NCBI RefSeq assembly: GCF_024170005.1
Contig: NZ_JALJXJ010000002.1
Span: 372,001 to 436,000 of the forward strand
DNA: 64,000 bases
Direction of reading: 5' to 3'
DNA from: Azospirillum lipoferum
GTDB lineage: Bacteria > Pseudomonadota > Alphaproteobacteria > Azospirillales > Azospirillaceae
Part shown: positions 55,715 through 64,000 of the stretch, piece by piece
Layout: each line of letters begins with the position of its first letter
How positions within the stretch are numbered: position 1 is the stretch's first letter
Notes under the pieces: generated by a model
What the model saw: only the letters and a program-made list of their open reading frames with translations
Told to the model about the DNA's origin: nothing
Database searches by the model: none
Made by a program: the position numbers and the translations under genes

Positions 55715-57124
55715 ATGTCCGACATCAGCAAGGTCTTCGACCTGATCAAGGAACACGACGTCAAGTACGTGGACCTGCGCTTCACCGACCCGCGCGGCAA
55801 GCTGCACCACACCGCTCAGCACGTCTCGACCATCGACGAGGACGTGTTCGAAGACGGCATCATGTTCGACGGTTCCTCGATCGCCGGTTGGAAGGGCATC
55901 GAAGAGTCGGACATGATCCTGAAGCTGGACCCGACGACGGCCGTCATGGATCCGTTTGCCGCCCAGCCGACGCTGAACATCCTCTGCGACGTCTATGATC
56001 CGGGCACCGGCGGCGCCTACGCCCGCTGCCCGCGCGGCATCGCCAAGGCCGCCGAGAAGTACACCGCCTCGGCCGGCATCGGCGACACTGTCTTCTTCGG
56101 CCCGGAAGCCGAGTTCTTCGTGTTCGACGACGTCAAGTACTCCGTCGACATGAACAAGGTGTCCTACGAGTTCGCCTCGGACGAGGGTTCCTACTCGTCG
56201 GGCAAGGACTATGAGGACGGCAACCTGGGCCACCGCCCGGGCACCAAGGGCGGCTACTTCCCGGTCGCTCCGGTCGACAGCTGCAACGACCTGCGCGCCG
56301 AGATGCTGAGCGTCCTGGCCGAGATGGGCGTTCCGGTCGAGAAGCACCACCACGAGGTGGCCGCCGCCCAGCACGAGCTGGGCATCAAGTTCGACACGCT
56401 GGTCCGCACCGGCGACAACATGCAGTACTACAAGTACGTGGTGCACAACGTCGCCCACGCCTACGGCAAGACCGCGACCTTCATGCCGAAGCCGGTCTTC
56501 GGCGACAACGGCTCGGGCATGCACTGCCACCAGTCGATCTGGAAGGACGGCCAGCCGCTGTTCGCCGGCAACCAGTATGCCGACCTGTCGGAGCTGGCGC
56601 TGTACTACATCGGCGGCATCATCAAGCACGCCAAGGCGCTGAACGCCTTCACCAACCCGTCGACCAACAGCTACAAGCGTCTGGTCCCGGGCTATGAGGC
56701 CCCGGTCCTGCTGGCCTATTCGGCCCGCAACCGTTCGGCCTCCTGCCGCATCCCGTACGTCGCCTCGCCGAAGGGCAAGCGCGTCGAGGTCCGCTTCCCG
56801 GATCCGTCGGCCAACCCGTACCTGGCCTTCGCCGCCATGCTGATGGCCGGCCTGGACGGCATCCAGAACAAGATCCATCCGGGCGACGCGATGGACAAGA
56901 ACCTGTACGACCTGCCGCCGGAAGAGCTGGCCAAGGTCCCGACCGTCTGCGGCTCGCTGCGCGAAGCCCTGAACTCGCTCCGCGAGGACAACGAGTTCCT
57001 GCGCAAGGGCGACGTCTTCTCGCAGGACATGATCGACGGCTACATCGACCTCCGCACGGAAGAGATGATGGCCTTCGAAACCATGCCGCACCCGATCGAG
57101 TACAAGATGTACTACTCGGTCTGA
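55715..57124 (+). CDS. glnA: Glutamine synthetase, type I
   Basis: 469 residues from [19 protein letters not shown] (ATG at 55715; GAAAAAGAG upstream). It makes glutamine from glutamate, ammonia and ATP. GSI-beta features: DGSSIAGW near residue 52, the metal-site region [30 protein letters not shown], the ATP-binding stretch [20 protein letters not shown], and the adenylylation site Tyr398 in [10 protein letters not shown], so it is controlled by GlnE. Dodecameric. Expressed with glnB. Confidence 0.98.
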   Translation: MSDISKVFDLIKEHDVKYVDLRFTDPRGKLHHTAQHVSTIDEDVFEDGIMFDGSSIAGWKGIEESDMILKLDPTTAVMDPFAAQPTLNILCDVYDPGTGGAYARCPRGIAKAAEKYTASAGIGDTVFFGPEAEFFVFDDVKYSVDMNKVSYEFASDEGSYSSGKDYEDGNLGHRPGTKGGYFPVAPVDSCNDLRAEMLSVLAEMGVPVEKHHHEVAAAQHELGIKFDTLVRTGDNMQYYKYVVHNVAHAYGKTATFMPKPVFGDNGSGMHCHQSIWKDGQPLFAGNQYADLSELALYYIGGIIKHAKALNAFTNPSTNSYKRLVPGYEAPVLLAYSARNRSASCRIPYVASPKGKRVEVRFPDPSANPYLAFAAMLMAGLDGIQNKIHPGDAMDKNLYDLPPEELAKVPTVCGSLREALNSLREDNEFLRKGDVFSQDMIDGYIDLRTEEMMAFETMPHPIEYKMYYSV

Positions 57125-57170
57125 TGTTGCCTCGCGGCGTCCGGCAACGGGCGCCGCGGCCGGTCACGCA

Positions 57171-57539
57171 TCATTCGAAAGCCGCTCCCGGTTTGCGCCG
57201 GGGGCGGTTTTCTTTTTTGGCCTGTTCGATCCAGATGCCAACATCGGGTGGGGCGCATGTCGTCCGCTCCGCGCAATCCGCCTTGGCACAGGTGCAGGCA
57301 GGGAACAGGCAACCGTCCCCGTTCAAATCGGTCGCCCTCACCGCGAGGTCATAGCGCACGCCGCGCATAATGGCCGGGCCGGCGGTGCTGTGGCGCTCGT
57401 AATGCTCAACGACATGGCGGACGCGGGTGAGCAGTTCGCGCCGTTGATCGTGTCCCGGGACCATGCCTTCGCCCCCAATCGCCATGATTGCCGACATCAA
57501 CAGGGACGCCGGAAGGATGTCTCCTGTTCCACCATCCAA
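57171..57539 (-). CDS. Hypothetical protein with C-terminal cysteines
   Basis: 122 codons, or fewer if MSAIMAIGGEG is the start. The middle part RRELLTRVRHVVEHYERHST and GVRYDLAVRATDLNGDGCLF looks protein-like, and the four cysteines in GCLFPACTCAKADCAERTTC could bind metal or form disulfides. The 3' end runs through the glnA terminator, which argues for caution. I do not recognise a family, and no good ribosome binding site is seen. It is the only candidate gene in 57125-57642. Confidence 0.4.
   Translation of the reverse strand: MDGGTGDILPASLLMSAIMAIGGEGMVPGHDQRRELLTRVRHVVEHYERHSTAGPAIMRGVRYDLAVRATDLNGDGCLFPACTCAKADCAERTTCAPPDVGIWIEQAKKENRPRRKPGAAFE
57178..57218 (+). terminator. Rho-independent terminator of glnA
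   Basis: An 11-bp stem with two G-U pairs (GCCGCTCCCGG / CCGGGGGCGGT) is followed directly by TTTTCTTTTTT. It begins 54 bp after the glnA stop. The best-formed terminator of the window. Confidence 0.92.
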
Positions 57540-57642
57540 GCGCAGTACGGCGCATGGGCGAGGACAGGACGCAGGAATGAAGCACCGGCCCGGCTGTTGC
57601 CACCGCAGTGATCAAGATGGATTACCAGGACGGGAGAACATG

Positions 57643-57834
57643 ATGGATCGCGATCGGCTGCACCGCGTCGCCAAGGCGCTGGGCGACGTCCGCCTTTACG
57701 AAAAGCATCACACCGGCGAGTTCATCACCATGCGCCTGCGCGATTCCCTGGCCGACAACCCCGGCTATGACGAGGAAGAGGTGGACAAGAAGCTGTTGGA
57801 ACTGGCGCGGGTGGCGCTGGAGGCGGCGGAATAG
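57643..57834 (+). CDS. Small hypothetical protein
   Basis: 63 residues from the second ATG at 57643 (GGGAG 6 nt upstream; the ATG at 57640 is the alternative). It is charged and helical: DRDRLHRVAKALGDVRLYEK, then YDEEEVDKKLLELARVALEA. No membrane segment. The family is not recognised; alpha-helical small cytoplasmic protein. Confidence 0.6.
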   Translation: MDRDRLHRVAKALGDVRLYEKHHTGEFITMRLRDSLADNPGYDEEEVDKKLLELARVALEAAE

Positions 57835-57909
57835 CGGCAATCCGGGTGACGAAGCGGCGGCCGGCCTGTTGGGAAAGGGGAACCGAGCCAATAGAAGGAG
57901 CAAGCCGCC

Positions 57910-58095
57910 ATGGCCGAAGAGAAGACGTCCGACATGCCGCAAGGCGACCGTCCCGCCACCAAACCGATTCCGGTCAAGCCGGCGGTCGAACCGATGAGCG
58001 ACAAGGACGAAGCGCCGCCGGGCACGCCGGGGACAGGCGAGAACATCGATCCGAAGACCGGCGAGAGCTATGTGCAGGGAATCGGCGGGGCGTGA
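57910..58095 (+). CDS. Small acidic disordered protein
   Basis: 61 residues from MAEEKTSDMPQG, with AAGGAG about 10 nt before the start. Rich in Pro, Asp, Glu and Gly (PATKPIPVKPAVEP, GTPGTGENIDPKTGESYVQG) and probably unstructured. The conserved-looking end GENIDPKTGESYVQGIGGA suggests a real family of unknown role. It precedes the strong terminator at 58128-58161. Confidence 0.7.
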   Translation: MAEEKTSDMPQGDRPATKPIPVKPAVEPMSDKDEAPPGTPGTGENIDPKTGESYVQGIGGA

Positions 58096-58127
58096 TAGAT
58101 AGGCGCCGACTGGCGACGCCCACAAAC

Positions 58128-58161
58128 GAAAAGGGCCGGCTCCCGTGAGCCGGCCCTTTCG
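58128..58161. terminator. Bidirectional terminator between convergent genes
   Basis: GGGCCGGCTC and GAGCCGGCCC form a perfect 10-bp stem with a 4-nt CCGT loop, flanked by AAAA on the left and TTTC on the right. It serves the small acidic gene on the plus strand and gatA on the minus strand. Confidence 0.85.
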
Positions 58162-58178
58162 CTGTCAAGGCACCCGTC

Positions 58179-59660
58179 TCACGCCACGAAGGGCGGAACC
58201 GCGGTGAAGTTGGCGGCCTTTTCGACGACCTGGCCGACGCGCAGCAGCGTCTCCTCGTCGAAGGGGCGGCCGATCAACTGGAGGCCGAGCGGCAGGCCGT
58301 CGGCACCCAGGCCGGCCGGGACCGACATGGCCGGCAGGCCGGCGAGGTTGACCGGAACGGTATAGACGTCGATCAGGTACATCTGCACCGGGTCGTCCAT
58401 CTTCTCGCCGATGGCGAAGGGCGTGCTGGGGGCGGTCGGCGTCAGGATGACGTCGCAGCTCTTGAACGCCTCGTCGAAGTCCCACTTGATGCGCGTGCGC
58501 ACCTGACGGGCCTTGTTGTAATAGGCGTCGTAATAGCCGGCCGACAGCACATAGGTGCCGATCAGGATGCGGCGCTGCACTTCCTTGCCGAAGCCGGCGC
58601 CGCGGGTGTTCTCGTACATTTCCTTGAGGTTGCCGCCCTCGACCCGCAGGCCGTAGCGCACGCCGTCATAGCGCGCGAGGTTGGACGACGCCTCGGCCGG
58701 CGCGATGATGTAATAGGCGGCCAGCGCGTATTTGGTGTGCGGCAGGCTGATCTCGACCGGAACCGCGCCGGCCTCCTTCAGCCAGGCGATGCCCTGGTCC
58801 CACAGCGCGGCGATCTCGGACGACAGGCCTTCGACCCGATATTCCTTGGGAATGCCGACGCGCAGGCCGCGGATATCGCCGGTCAGCGCGGCGCGGAAGT
58901 CCGGCACCGGCATGTCGACCGAGGTGGAGTCCTTCGGATCGAAACCACACATGGAGCGCAGCATGATCGCCGCATCCTCGACCGTGCGGGTCATCGGCCC
59001 GGCCTGGTCCAGCGAGGAGGCGTAGGCGACGATGCCCCAGCGCGAGCAGCGGCCGTAGGTCGGCTTGATGCCGACGGTGCCGGTATAGCCGGCCGGCTGG
59101 CGGATCGAGCCGCCGGTGTCGGTACCGGTGGCGCCCAGTGCGGCGCGCGCGGCGATCGCCGCGGCGGACCCGCCCGACGAGCCGCCGGCGACGATCTTCC
59201 TGTCCCAGGCGCCGGGAGCGCCGGGGCTCCACGGGCTGACCGTCTCGCCCTGGTGGGCGGTGATGGTGGCGGAGCCCATGGCGAACTCGTCCAGGTTCAC
59301 CTTGCCCAGCATGACGGCGCCGTCGCGCCACAGCTGGGAGGTCACCGTGGATTCATATTCGGGCTTGAAACCGTCCAGGATGTGGCTGCCGGCGGTGGTG
59401 GCGACGCCCTTGGTGCAGAACAGGTCCTTCACCGCGATGGGCAGGCCGTCCATCGGCCCGGCCGAGCCCTTGGCGCGGCGCTCGTCGCTGGCCTTGGCCA
59501 TCGACAGGGCGGCGTCGGGGGTCTCGGTGATGAAGATGTTGAAGGGACGCACGGCCTCGACCGCGCGCACATGCGCCTCGGTCAGCTCGACCGCGGTGAA
59601 TTCCTTCTTGGCGAGGCCGTCCAGGGCCTCCGCCATCGTCAGATGCGTGAGCGCCGTCAT
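58179..59660 (-). CDS. gatA: Glutamyl-tRNA(Gln)/Asp-tRNA(Asn) amidotransferase subunit A
   Basis: 493 residues from the ATG at 59660. The amidase signature is complete: catalytic Lys in [15 protein letters not shown], then [32 protein letters not shown] with the cis-Ser/Ser pair. GatCAB converts Glu-tRNA(Gln) to Gln-tRNA(Gln) (and Asp to Asn) using glutamine as amide donor. The start overlaps the gatC stop by one base (TGATG). gatB is not downstream; a terminator follows. Confidence 0.97.
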   Translation of the reverse strand: MTALTHLTMAEALDGLAKKEFTAVELTEAHVRAVEAVRPFNIFITETPDAALSMAKASDERRAKGSAGPMDGLPIAVKDLFCTKGVATTAGSHILDGFKPEYESTVTSQLWRDGAVMLGKVNLDEFAMGSATITAHQGETVSPWSPGAPGAWDRKIVAGGSSGGSAAAIAARAALGATGTDTGGSIRQPAGYTGTVGIKPTYGRCSRWGIVAYASSLDQAGPMTRTVEDAAIMLRSMCGFDPKDSTSVDMPVPDFRAALTGDIRGLRVGIPKEYRVEGLSSEIAALWDQGIAWLKEAGAVPVEISLPHTKYALAAYYIIAPAEASSNLARYDGVRYGLRVEGGNLKEMYENTRGAGFGKEVQRRILIGTYVLSAGYYDAYYNKARQVRTRIKWDFDEAFKSCDVILTPTAPSTPFAIGEKMDDPVQMYLIDVYTVPVNLAGLPAMSVPAGLGADGLPLGLQLIGRPFDEETLLRVGQVVEKAANFTAVPPFVA

Positions 59661-59947
59661 CACTCGACCACCTTGGGCACGACGAAGAAGCCTTCGGCCG
59701 TTTCCGGACCGTTCGACAGGACCTGCGCGGCGTAGCCGCCGTCGGTGACCTCGTCCTTGCGGCGGCGCAGCTTCTGCGCGGCGACGCTGGTCATCGGCGG
59801 CACGTCCTTCGTGTCGACCTCGTTGAGCTGTTCCACGAAGGTCAGAATCTGGCTCAGTTCCCCGGCCAGGGATTCCAGTTCCTCGTCCGGCACCTTGATG
59901 CGGGCCAGATGCGCGATCTTGGCCACCGTGGCCTTGTCGAGCGACAT
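59660..59947 (-). CDS. gatC: Glutamyl-tRNA(Gln) amidotransferase subunit C
   Basis: 95 residues from [20 protein letters not shown] (ATG at 59947). The family pattern is [20 protein letters not shown] and the C-terminal VVPKVVE. It stabilises GatA-GatB. The ATG-proximal extension to 59995 is not used. Translationally coupled to gatA. Confidence 0.97.
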   Translation of the reverse strand: MSLDKATVAKIAHLARIKVPDEELESLAGELSQILTFVEQLNEVDTKDVPPMTSVAAQKLRRRKDEVTDGGYAAQVLSNGPETAEGFFVVPKVVE

Positions 59948-60035
59948 GCCTCTACTCTCTTCCAAAACATTGGAAATCGGCCGCGAAGCTAGCACCCGCC
60001 GGCTTCATCCGCAACGATTGCGGCCATTCCGCCGC

Positions 60036-60362
60036 TCAGAAGGCGCCGGCATCGCCTTTCGCGAAGCCGGCGGCCAGCGCCAGCGGGCATCCGCAGGACG
60101 GGCATTGGGTGCGCTGCAACGCCTCCACCACCCGCGCGTCGGGAAGAAGGACTCCCATCGTCTTCTCCACCGCGGCGATCTGGCGCTTATGGTCGGCGCT
60201 GGCACCACAGGCGGCATCCAGCATGGCGCCGTAATCGGAACTGGACTGCGCGGTGATCGCCTTCGCCCCACCGGCGGCAAACAGCCCGACACCGCCAGTG
60301 GCCAATCCGGCCAGTCCGGCCAGCACCACACGCCGGTTCGCATCCGCGCCCATCCTGCTCAT
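60036..60362 (-). CDS. Small exported hypothetical protein (Tat-like signal)
   Basis: 108 residues from MSRMGADANRRVVLAGLAGL (ATG at 60362, GGAG 7 nt upstream). The N-terminus has a twin-arginine-like NRRVVL followed by a hydrophobic stretch GLAGLATGGVGLFAAGGA, so export is likely. The mature part is a helical ~75 residues, ending in a CxxCxC cluster (CPSCGCP) that could bind a metal. Family not recognised. Upstream of nothing obvious; gatC lies 88 bp downstream on the same strand. Confidence 0.65.
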   Translation of the reverse strand: MSRMGADANRRVVLAGLAGLATGGVGLFAAGGAKAITAQSSSDYGAMLDAACGASADHKRQIAAVEKTMGVLLPDARVVEALQRTQCPSCGCPLALAAGFAKGDAGAF

Positions 60363-60500
60363 CCGTCCGCTCCGTCGATCTGTCCCATCGGTCGGCCGTG
60401 CGTCACCGGCCCGGATGCCGACTATACGCCGCATGGAGCGGTCCGGCAGCGGTGCAATCATTAAATCTTTGGAAGGAAATCCTTGGAAGCTTGGAGAAGC

Positions 60501-61043
60501 TCAGGCGGCGATGGGAGCGGCGGAGCACCAACCGGCGCGGTCCATGCGCAGCTTGAACAGCGCGATCGGTTCGCCCCAGGGCGTCACCCGCGTCTCCAGC
60601 GCGATCGGCACCATACCTAGCTTGGCATAGAGCAGCAGGGCCGGCGTGTTGGTGCTGAAGCAGTAGAGCGTCAGTTCGGACAGGTGATGGTGATCGAAGG
60701 CGCGGTCGATCATCGTCCGCACCAGATATTCGGCGATGCCGCGGCGGCGCAGGCCGGGATCGACGCTGACATTGCCGATGCTGGCGGTGCGGCCGTCCTC
60801 GAAGGTGGCGTAGTTGGCATAGCCGACCACGCGCTCCCGCCCATCCCCGATCAGGGTGGCCACGGTGGGATCGCGGCGGATGCCCAGGGTTGCCCGGACC
60901 TGATCGGGAGTCAGCGGCCAGACCGCGCGCGGGAACAGGAAATACAGTTCCTCCGCGTCGCGGGGAAAACCGCAGATCGTGGGGATGTCGGTGTCGGCAA
61001 GCGGCCGGTGCGACAGGACGGCGTGGGAGAGTGCGCTGCTCAT
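60501..61043 (-). CDS. GNAT-family N-acetyltransferase
   Basis: 180 residues from MSSALSHAVLSHRP (ATG at 61043). The GNAT fold is visible: NVSVDPGLRRRGIAEYLVRT is the acetyl-CoA-binding motif A (V.P..R..G), then LTLYCFSTNTPALLLYAKLG. It probably acetylates a small molecule or protein N-terminus; the substrate is unknown. Divergent from ruvX. Confidence 0.85.
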   Translation of the reverse strand: MSSALSHAVLSHRPLADTDIPTICGFPRDAEELYFLFPRAVWPLTPDQVRATLGIRRDPTVATLIGDGRERVVGYANYATFEDGRTASIGNVSVDPGLRRRGIAEYLVRTMIDRAFDHHHLSELTLYCFSTNTPALLLYAKLGMVPIALETRVTPWGEPIALFKLRMDRAGWCSAAPIAA

Positions 61044-61119
61044 ACTTAGAAGAGTAAGTATCTTTGAGAACAACTCAAGCGATCTTGCGGTGACAAGGCT
61101 GCGGCCCTATGGTCGGTTG

Positions 61120-61659
61120 ATGATCCACACCCTCTCCGAACTCGCGGCCCGGCTGGGCAAAAACCAACGATTGCTTGGCCTTGACGTCGGCACCAAGACC
61201 GTCGGGCTGGCGGTGGCCGATCCGGGACTGATCGTCGCATCGCCCATCGGCACGCTGAAGCGCACCAAATTCACCCAGGACGCGCGCGAACTGGCGAAGA
61301 CCATCCGCGATTACAGCATCGGCGGGCTGGTGGTCGGGCTGCCGCTGAACATGGACGGGACGGAGGGACCGCGCGCCGAGTCGGTCCGCGCCTTCGCCAA
61401 GAACCTGCTGGAGCGGCCCGACCTGCTGGGCTGGGAGGCGGAGATCGCCTTCTGGGACGAGCGTCTGTCGACCTCCGCCGTCGAGCGCTTCATGATCGGC
61501 GAGGCCGACATGACCCGCAAGCGCCGGGACGAGGTGGTGGACAAGATGGCCGCCGCCTACATCCTGCAAGGCGCGCTCGACATGCTGGCCAACCAGCGCC
61601 GCCTCGCCGCCGAAGCGGACGAAGATGAGCGCGACGACGAAGACGACGATCGAGACTGA
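61120..61659 (+). CDS. ruvX: Holliday junction resolvase-like protein RuvX (YqgF)
   Basis: 179 residues from the ATG at 61120. RNase H-like fold of the YqgF family: RLLGLDVGTKTVGLAVAD (first Asp), IGGLVVGLPLNMDGTEGPRA, WDERLSTSAVERFMIGE and KMAAAYILQGALD. The protein is implicated in 16S rRNA 5'-end maturation, with a proposed anti-terminator or resolvase role. The C-terminal tail is very acidic (DEDERDDEDDDRD). Confidence 0.93.
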   Translation: MIHTLSELAARLGKNQRLLGLDVGTKTVGLAVADPGLIVASPIGTLKRTKFTQDARELAKTIRDYSIGGLVVGLPLNMDGTEGPRAESVRAFAKNLLERPDLLGWEAEIAFWDERLSTSAVERFMIGEADMTRKRRDEVVDKMAAAYILQGALDMLANQRRLAAEADEDERDDEDDDRD

Positions 61660-61682
61660 AACAGGCCCCGGTCGTCGTTCAA

Positions 61683-62117
61683 TCAGGCATGGCGCTCGGG
61701 CTGAAGCAGTGCGGCGCGGCGAAGAAGCTTTGACGGATCAAGTCCCTGCACCAGCAGCAGGGCACTGGCCTTGACGAAGGCGGCCGGCGTGCCGGGGGTG
61801 AGCGCCAGCGCGCGGCAGTAAATTCCCTCCGCCAGATCGGCGTGGCCGGCAGCGGCCAGTGTCTCCGCCACCGCCAGCAGGCCGTCCATCGCCATGGCGA
61901 GATCGCCGTCGAGGTTCAGCGCTCCGGCGAACGCCTGCGCCGCACCCGGCAAATCACTCCGGCTTTCCAGCACCAGCCCGTAGGTAGCCCACCAGACGGG
62001 AACGCCCGGCCGGGCGGTGATGGCCTGAGCGATCAGCTCCTGCGCGTCGGCCCAGCGGCCGGCCTGAGCGGCGATCAGGCCCTGGCGGTAGATGCTTTCG
62101 GCCTGATCCGGCGTCAT
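61683..62117 (-). CDS. TPR-like hypothetical protein
   Basis: 144 residues starting 12 bp after the thyX stop, so the two genes are probably cotranscribed. Helical repeats of tetratricopeptide type: AESIYRQGLIAAQAGRWADA, then WWATYGLVLESRSDLPGAAQ and GHADLAEGIYCRALALTPGT. No signal or membrane segment. Function unknown; a protein-interaction scaffold is likely. Confidence 0.75.
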   Translation of the reverse strand: MTPDQAESIYRQGLIAAQAGRWADAQELIAQAITARPGVPVWWATYGLVLESRSDLPGAAQAFAGALNLDGDLAMAMDGLLAVAETLAAAGHADLAEGIYCRALALTPGTPAAFVKASALLLVQGLDPSKLLRRAALLQPERHA

Positions 62118-62129
62118 CGGCTTGGGTCC

Positions 62130-63071
62130 TTACGAATCGCTGCGGCCGAGCTGGTCCATCAGTTCGCGCCATTCGCGCTTGGACAGGCCGCTGGCCTCCT
62201 GGGTCACCGGCTCCCCGGCCAGCAGGCGCTTCACCACGTCCAGGCCGGTGCGCGACAGGTGGGCGCCGCCCATGCGGTATTCAGTGAAGGACTCGAAGAC
62301 CGCCGGAACCCAGCGCTTCACCACGTCCAGCATCGCGTCGGCATAGACGCGGATCTCGTACTGGGCATGGCTGTCGGCACGCAGCGACAGGAAGTGCAGA
62401 AGGTTGTGAAGATCGACCTTCCAGTACCACTGCGTGTAATAGTTCAGCGACAGGTTCATCCGCGCCAGCTCGCGCGCCAGACCCTGGCGGGACGGGTCGA
62501 TGACCGTGCCGTCCTCGCGGTGGTTCAGCATCTCTTCATAGTGGCCGTAGGCGCGTTCGGAATCCTCGCGCAGCAGCCGCATGACGTTGGCCGCCTCCTC
62601 ACCCTCCAGCACGTCGCCGCGGCCCTGGCGGTTCACCACGGCCTGGGCGCCCAGCTGTTCCGGCGCCGGCACGTAGAATTCGCGGTCGAGGATGGAGTAG
62701 CGCGCCGAATATTCGTTCACGTTGGCGGTGCGGTGGCGGATCCACTGACGGGCGACGAAGATCGGCAGCTTCACATGGAACTTGATCTCGCACATCTCGA
62801 ACGGGGTCGAGTGGCGATGGCGCATCAGATACTTGATGAGGCCCGAATCCTCGCTGACCTTCTTGGTGCCCTTGCCATAGGACACGCGCGCCGCCTGCAC
62901 GACCGCCGCATCATCGCCCATATAGTCGATGACGCGGACGAAGCCGTGGTCCAGCACCTCCAGCGGCTGATAGAGGATGTCCTCCAGGGCCGGAACGGTG
63001 GCGCGGCGGGTGGTGGCGGTGACGGCGCGCAGGCGATCGATTTCGTCGCGCTGCTCGGGCGTGATCGGCAT
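62130..63071 (-). CDS. thyX: Flavin-dependent thymidylate synthase
   Basis: 313 residues. ThyX makes dTMP from dUMP with FAD, NADPH and methylene-tetrahydrofolate. The defining motif [15 protein letters not shown] (RHRxxSxNExSxR with Ala at the Ser position) is seen, plus YKGTKK-type and [21 protein letters not shown] segments and the C-terminal [20 protein letters not shown] tail. The ATG at 63071 fits the start. Whether thyA also exists elsewhere cannot be said. Confidence 0.96.
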   Translation of the reverse strand: MPITPEQRDEIDRLRAVTATTRRATVPALEDILYQPLEVLDHGFVRVIDYMGDDAAVVQAARVSYGKGTKKVSEDSGLIKYLMRHRHSTPFEMCEIKFHVKLPIFVARQWIRHRTANVNEYSARYSILDREFYVPAPEQLGAQAVVNRQGRGDVLEGEEAANVMRLLREDSERAYGHYEEMLNHREDGTVIDPSRQGLARELARMNLSLNYYTQWYWKVDLHNLLHFLSLRADSHAQYEIRVYADAMLDVVKRWVPAVFESFTEYRMGGAHLSRTGLDVVKRLLAGEPVTQEASGLSKREWRELMDQLGRSDS

Positions 63072-63218
63072 GGTGACTCCGGGGCTGCAACGGCCGGACT
63101 CTTAAGCAGTGCGGGACAAGGGTGCAAGCCGCCTTTCAGGAATGCGTCCTACCCGCGTCACCGCAACGCATTTGGCGATCATGCCACACAGCCCCTTCCC
63201 TTGCCGGGCGGGAGTGCC

Positions 63219-63224
63219 TATATT
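63219..63224 (+). promoter_or_regulatory. -10 element of the ssrA promoter
   Basis: TATATT lies at 63219-63224, about 10 bp before the start of conserved tmRNA structure. A poor -35 (TTCCCT) is 17 bp upstream. No other promoter is evident between thyX and the tmRNA. Confidence 0.45.
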
Positions 63225-63229
63225 CGCGA

Positions 63230-63558
63230 CGTCGGTTCGCCGACTATGGCGATAAACGCCTTGTGGAATAAGCGTTGTGGACCCGGGGGCGGTACCCGGC
63301 GCCTCCACCAACCATACGCCGGATTCGTTGACCGGGGTCGTTGGGGGCGAAACAGGATCGACACGCGTGGTAAAGGCATGGTTTTCGCTCGGCATGGTTC
63401 CGCCGTTATCGGGCCGTTGCAATAGTTGCCAACGACAACGTTGCTCAGGCTCGCCTCGCTGCCTAACGGCGGCTGGTAGCCTAAACCTAATCCCCGCGGG
63501 TTAGCGCCCAAGGGTGGGGCCGTGGGCCGCCTAGCAACAGAAGGCCCACACCTCTCTT
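63230..63558 (+). ncRNA. ssrA: Transfer-messenger RNA (tmRNA), circularly permuted two-piece form
   Basis: The tRNA-like 3' piece precedes the coding piece, as in alphaproteobacteria. The acceptor strand CGCCTCC (63300-63306) with A and CCA (63307-63310) pairs over 7 bp with GGGGGCG at the start of the coding piece (63343-63349). After that CGAAACAGGATCGACA is the conserved tmRNA start region. The mRNA-like part begins at GCC 63428, right after AATAGTT, and reads ANDNVAQARLAA up to TAA at 63464-63466. A stem GTGGGCC / GGCCCAC (63522-63528 with 63543-63549) closes the coding piece. The outer ends are approximate. The 32-nt spacer 63311-63342 should be removed. It tags stalled nascent chains for ClpXP and SspB. 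Confidence 0.92.
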
Positions 63559-63633
63559 CCCAGCGTTTCGTGCCGGCCCTCGGCCGCAGCGGAACGCTCA
63601 AGACCGATCGCGTTATCAGGGACCCGCCCAAGC

Positions 63634-64000
63634 ATGCCGAAAGAGCAGCTCCGCTATGACCGCATGGTCGAGACCGCGTTGCGCGGCGTTGTCCGCGACG
63701 CGCTGACCGAGGTTGCCGAGCGCGGCTTGCCGGGCAATCACCACTTCTACCTGACCTTCCGCACCGGCTTCCCCGGTGTCGATATTCCGGATTACCTGTC
63801 CTCGCAGTATCCGAACGAGATGACCATCGTCCTCCAATTCCAGTATTACGGGCTGGACGTGACGGACGATCATTTCGAGGTCACGCTGAGCTTCAACAAC
63901 GTGCATGAGCGGCTGGTGATTCCGTTCGCCGCCATCACCACCTTCGCCGACCCTTCGGTGAACTTCGCCCTGCAGTTCCAGCCGCTGGCCGCCGCCGAGT
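63634..64000 (+). CDS. sspB: SspB, ClpXP adaptor for tmRNA-tagged proteins (3' end outside window)
   Basis: 122 residues visible from MPKEQLRYDRMVETALRGVV (ATG at 63634), continuing past the window edge. It matches the alphaproteobacterial SspB family: LPGNHHFYLTFRTGFPGVDI, IVLQFQYYGLDVTDDHFEVT and VTLSFNNVHERLVIPFAAIT. The N-terminal part binds the ssrA tag, and the missing C-terminus carries the ClpX-tethering tail. Its place directly after ssrA fits its job. Confidence 0.92.
   Translation, partial: MPKEQLRYDRMVETALRGVVRDALTEVAERGLPGNHHFYLTFRTGFPGVDIPDYLSSQYPNEMTIVLQFQYYGLDVTDDHFEVTLSFNNVHERLVIPFAAITTFADPSVNFALQFQPLAAAE

Noticed and set aside
55694..57091. A 465-codon minus-strand frame opposite glnA
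   Set aside because: Antisense shadow; glnA is certain and the shadow has no recognisable domain.

Overview
The window is a GC-rich, densely coding stretch of an alphaproteobacterial chromosome, most likely from Azospirillum or a close relative in the Rhodospirillales. Four things point there: a glnB-glnA pair behind a sigma-54 promoter, a divK-pleD operon, a circularly permuted two-piece tmRNA gene next to an alphaproteobacterial-type sspB, and the tig-clpP-clpX-lon-hupB order. I see no rRNA, phage, transposase or CRISPR array. Most of the window is housekeeping or core accessory sequence. The taxon is inferred from content, not from a database search.

Layout. 1-6.3 kb: the end of an enoyl-CoA hydratase gene, a soluble double-PAS chemoreceptor, dprA and topA. 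6.4-12.7 kb: a TPR-glycosyltransferase protein, an AraC regulator with azlCD, rsmA-arfB and an MFS transporter. 12.7-15.3 kb (minus): enoyl-CoA hydratase, a CoA-binding protein and O-acetylhomoserine sulfhydrylase in one operon. 15.6-22.9 kb (minus): a SWIM/SNF2 helicase, a PAP2 phosphatase, divK-pleD and another GGDEF protein. 23.2-28.6 kb: a parDE toxin-antitoxin pair, a 2-hydroxyacid dehydrogenase, an EipB-like periplasmic protein, rarA, a lipoprotein and small proteins. 28.6-33.5 kb (minus): a VTT membrane protein and rpsM-rpsK-rpoA-rplQ with its own strong promoter, preceded by an unrecognised membrane protein. 33.6-41.7 kb: a TPR protein, an EF-G, RidA, a secreted trypsin-like protease divergent from a topoisomerase III gene, and a secreted protein with two pepsin-like DTG motifs. 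41.8-51.2 kb (minus): tRNA-Leu, tig, clpP, clpX, a chemoreceptor, lon, hupB and tRNA-Val. 51.4-57.2 kb: malonyl-CoA decarboxylase, nnr, tRNA-His, then glnB-glnA. 57.2-64 kb: small hypothetical genes, gatCA, a GNAT acetyltransferase, ruvX, a TPR protein, thyX, ssrA and the start of sspB.

How the genes connect. Protein quality control is over-represented: trigger factor, ClpXP, Lon, tmRNA, its adaptor SspB and the backup rescue factor ArfB all lie here. Nitrogen control is represented by PII and glutamine synthetase, and cell cycle/c-di-GMP signalling by DivK, PleD and another cyclase. The observations I would check first are the bacterial pepsin-like protein (40.5-41.7 kb), the permuted tmRNA with a readable tag, the alpha ribosomal operon separated from its usual neighbours, and the EF-G with an atypical switch I region.
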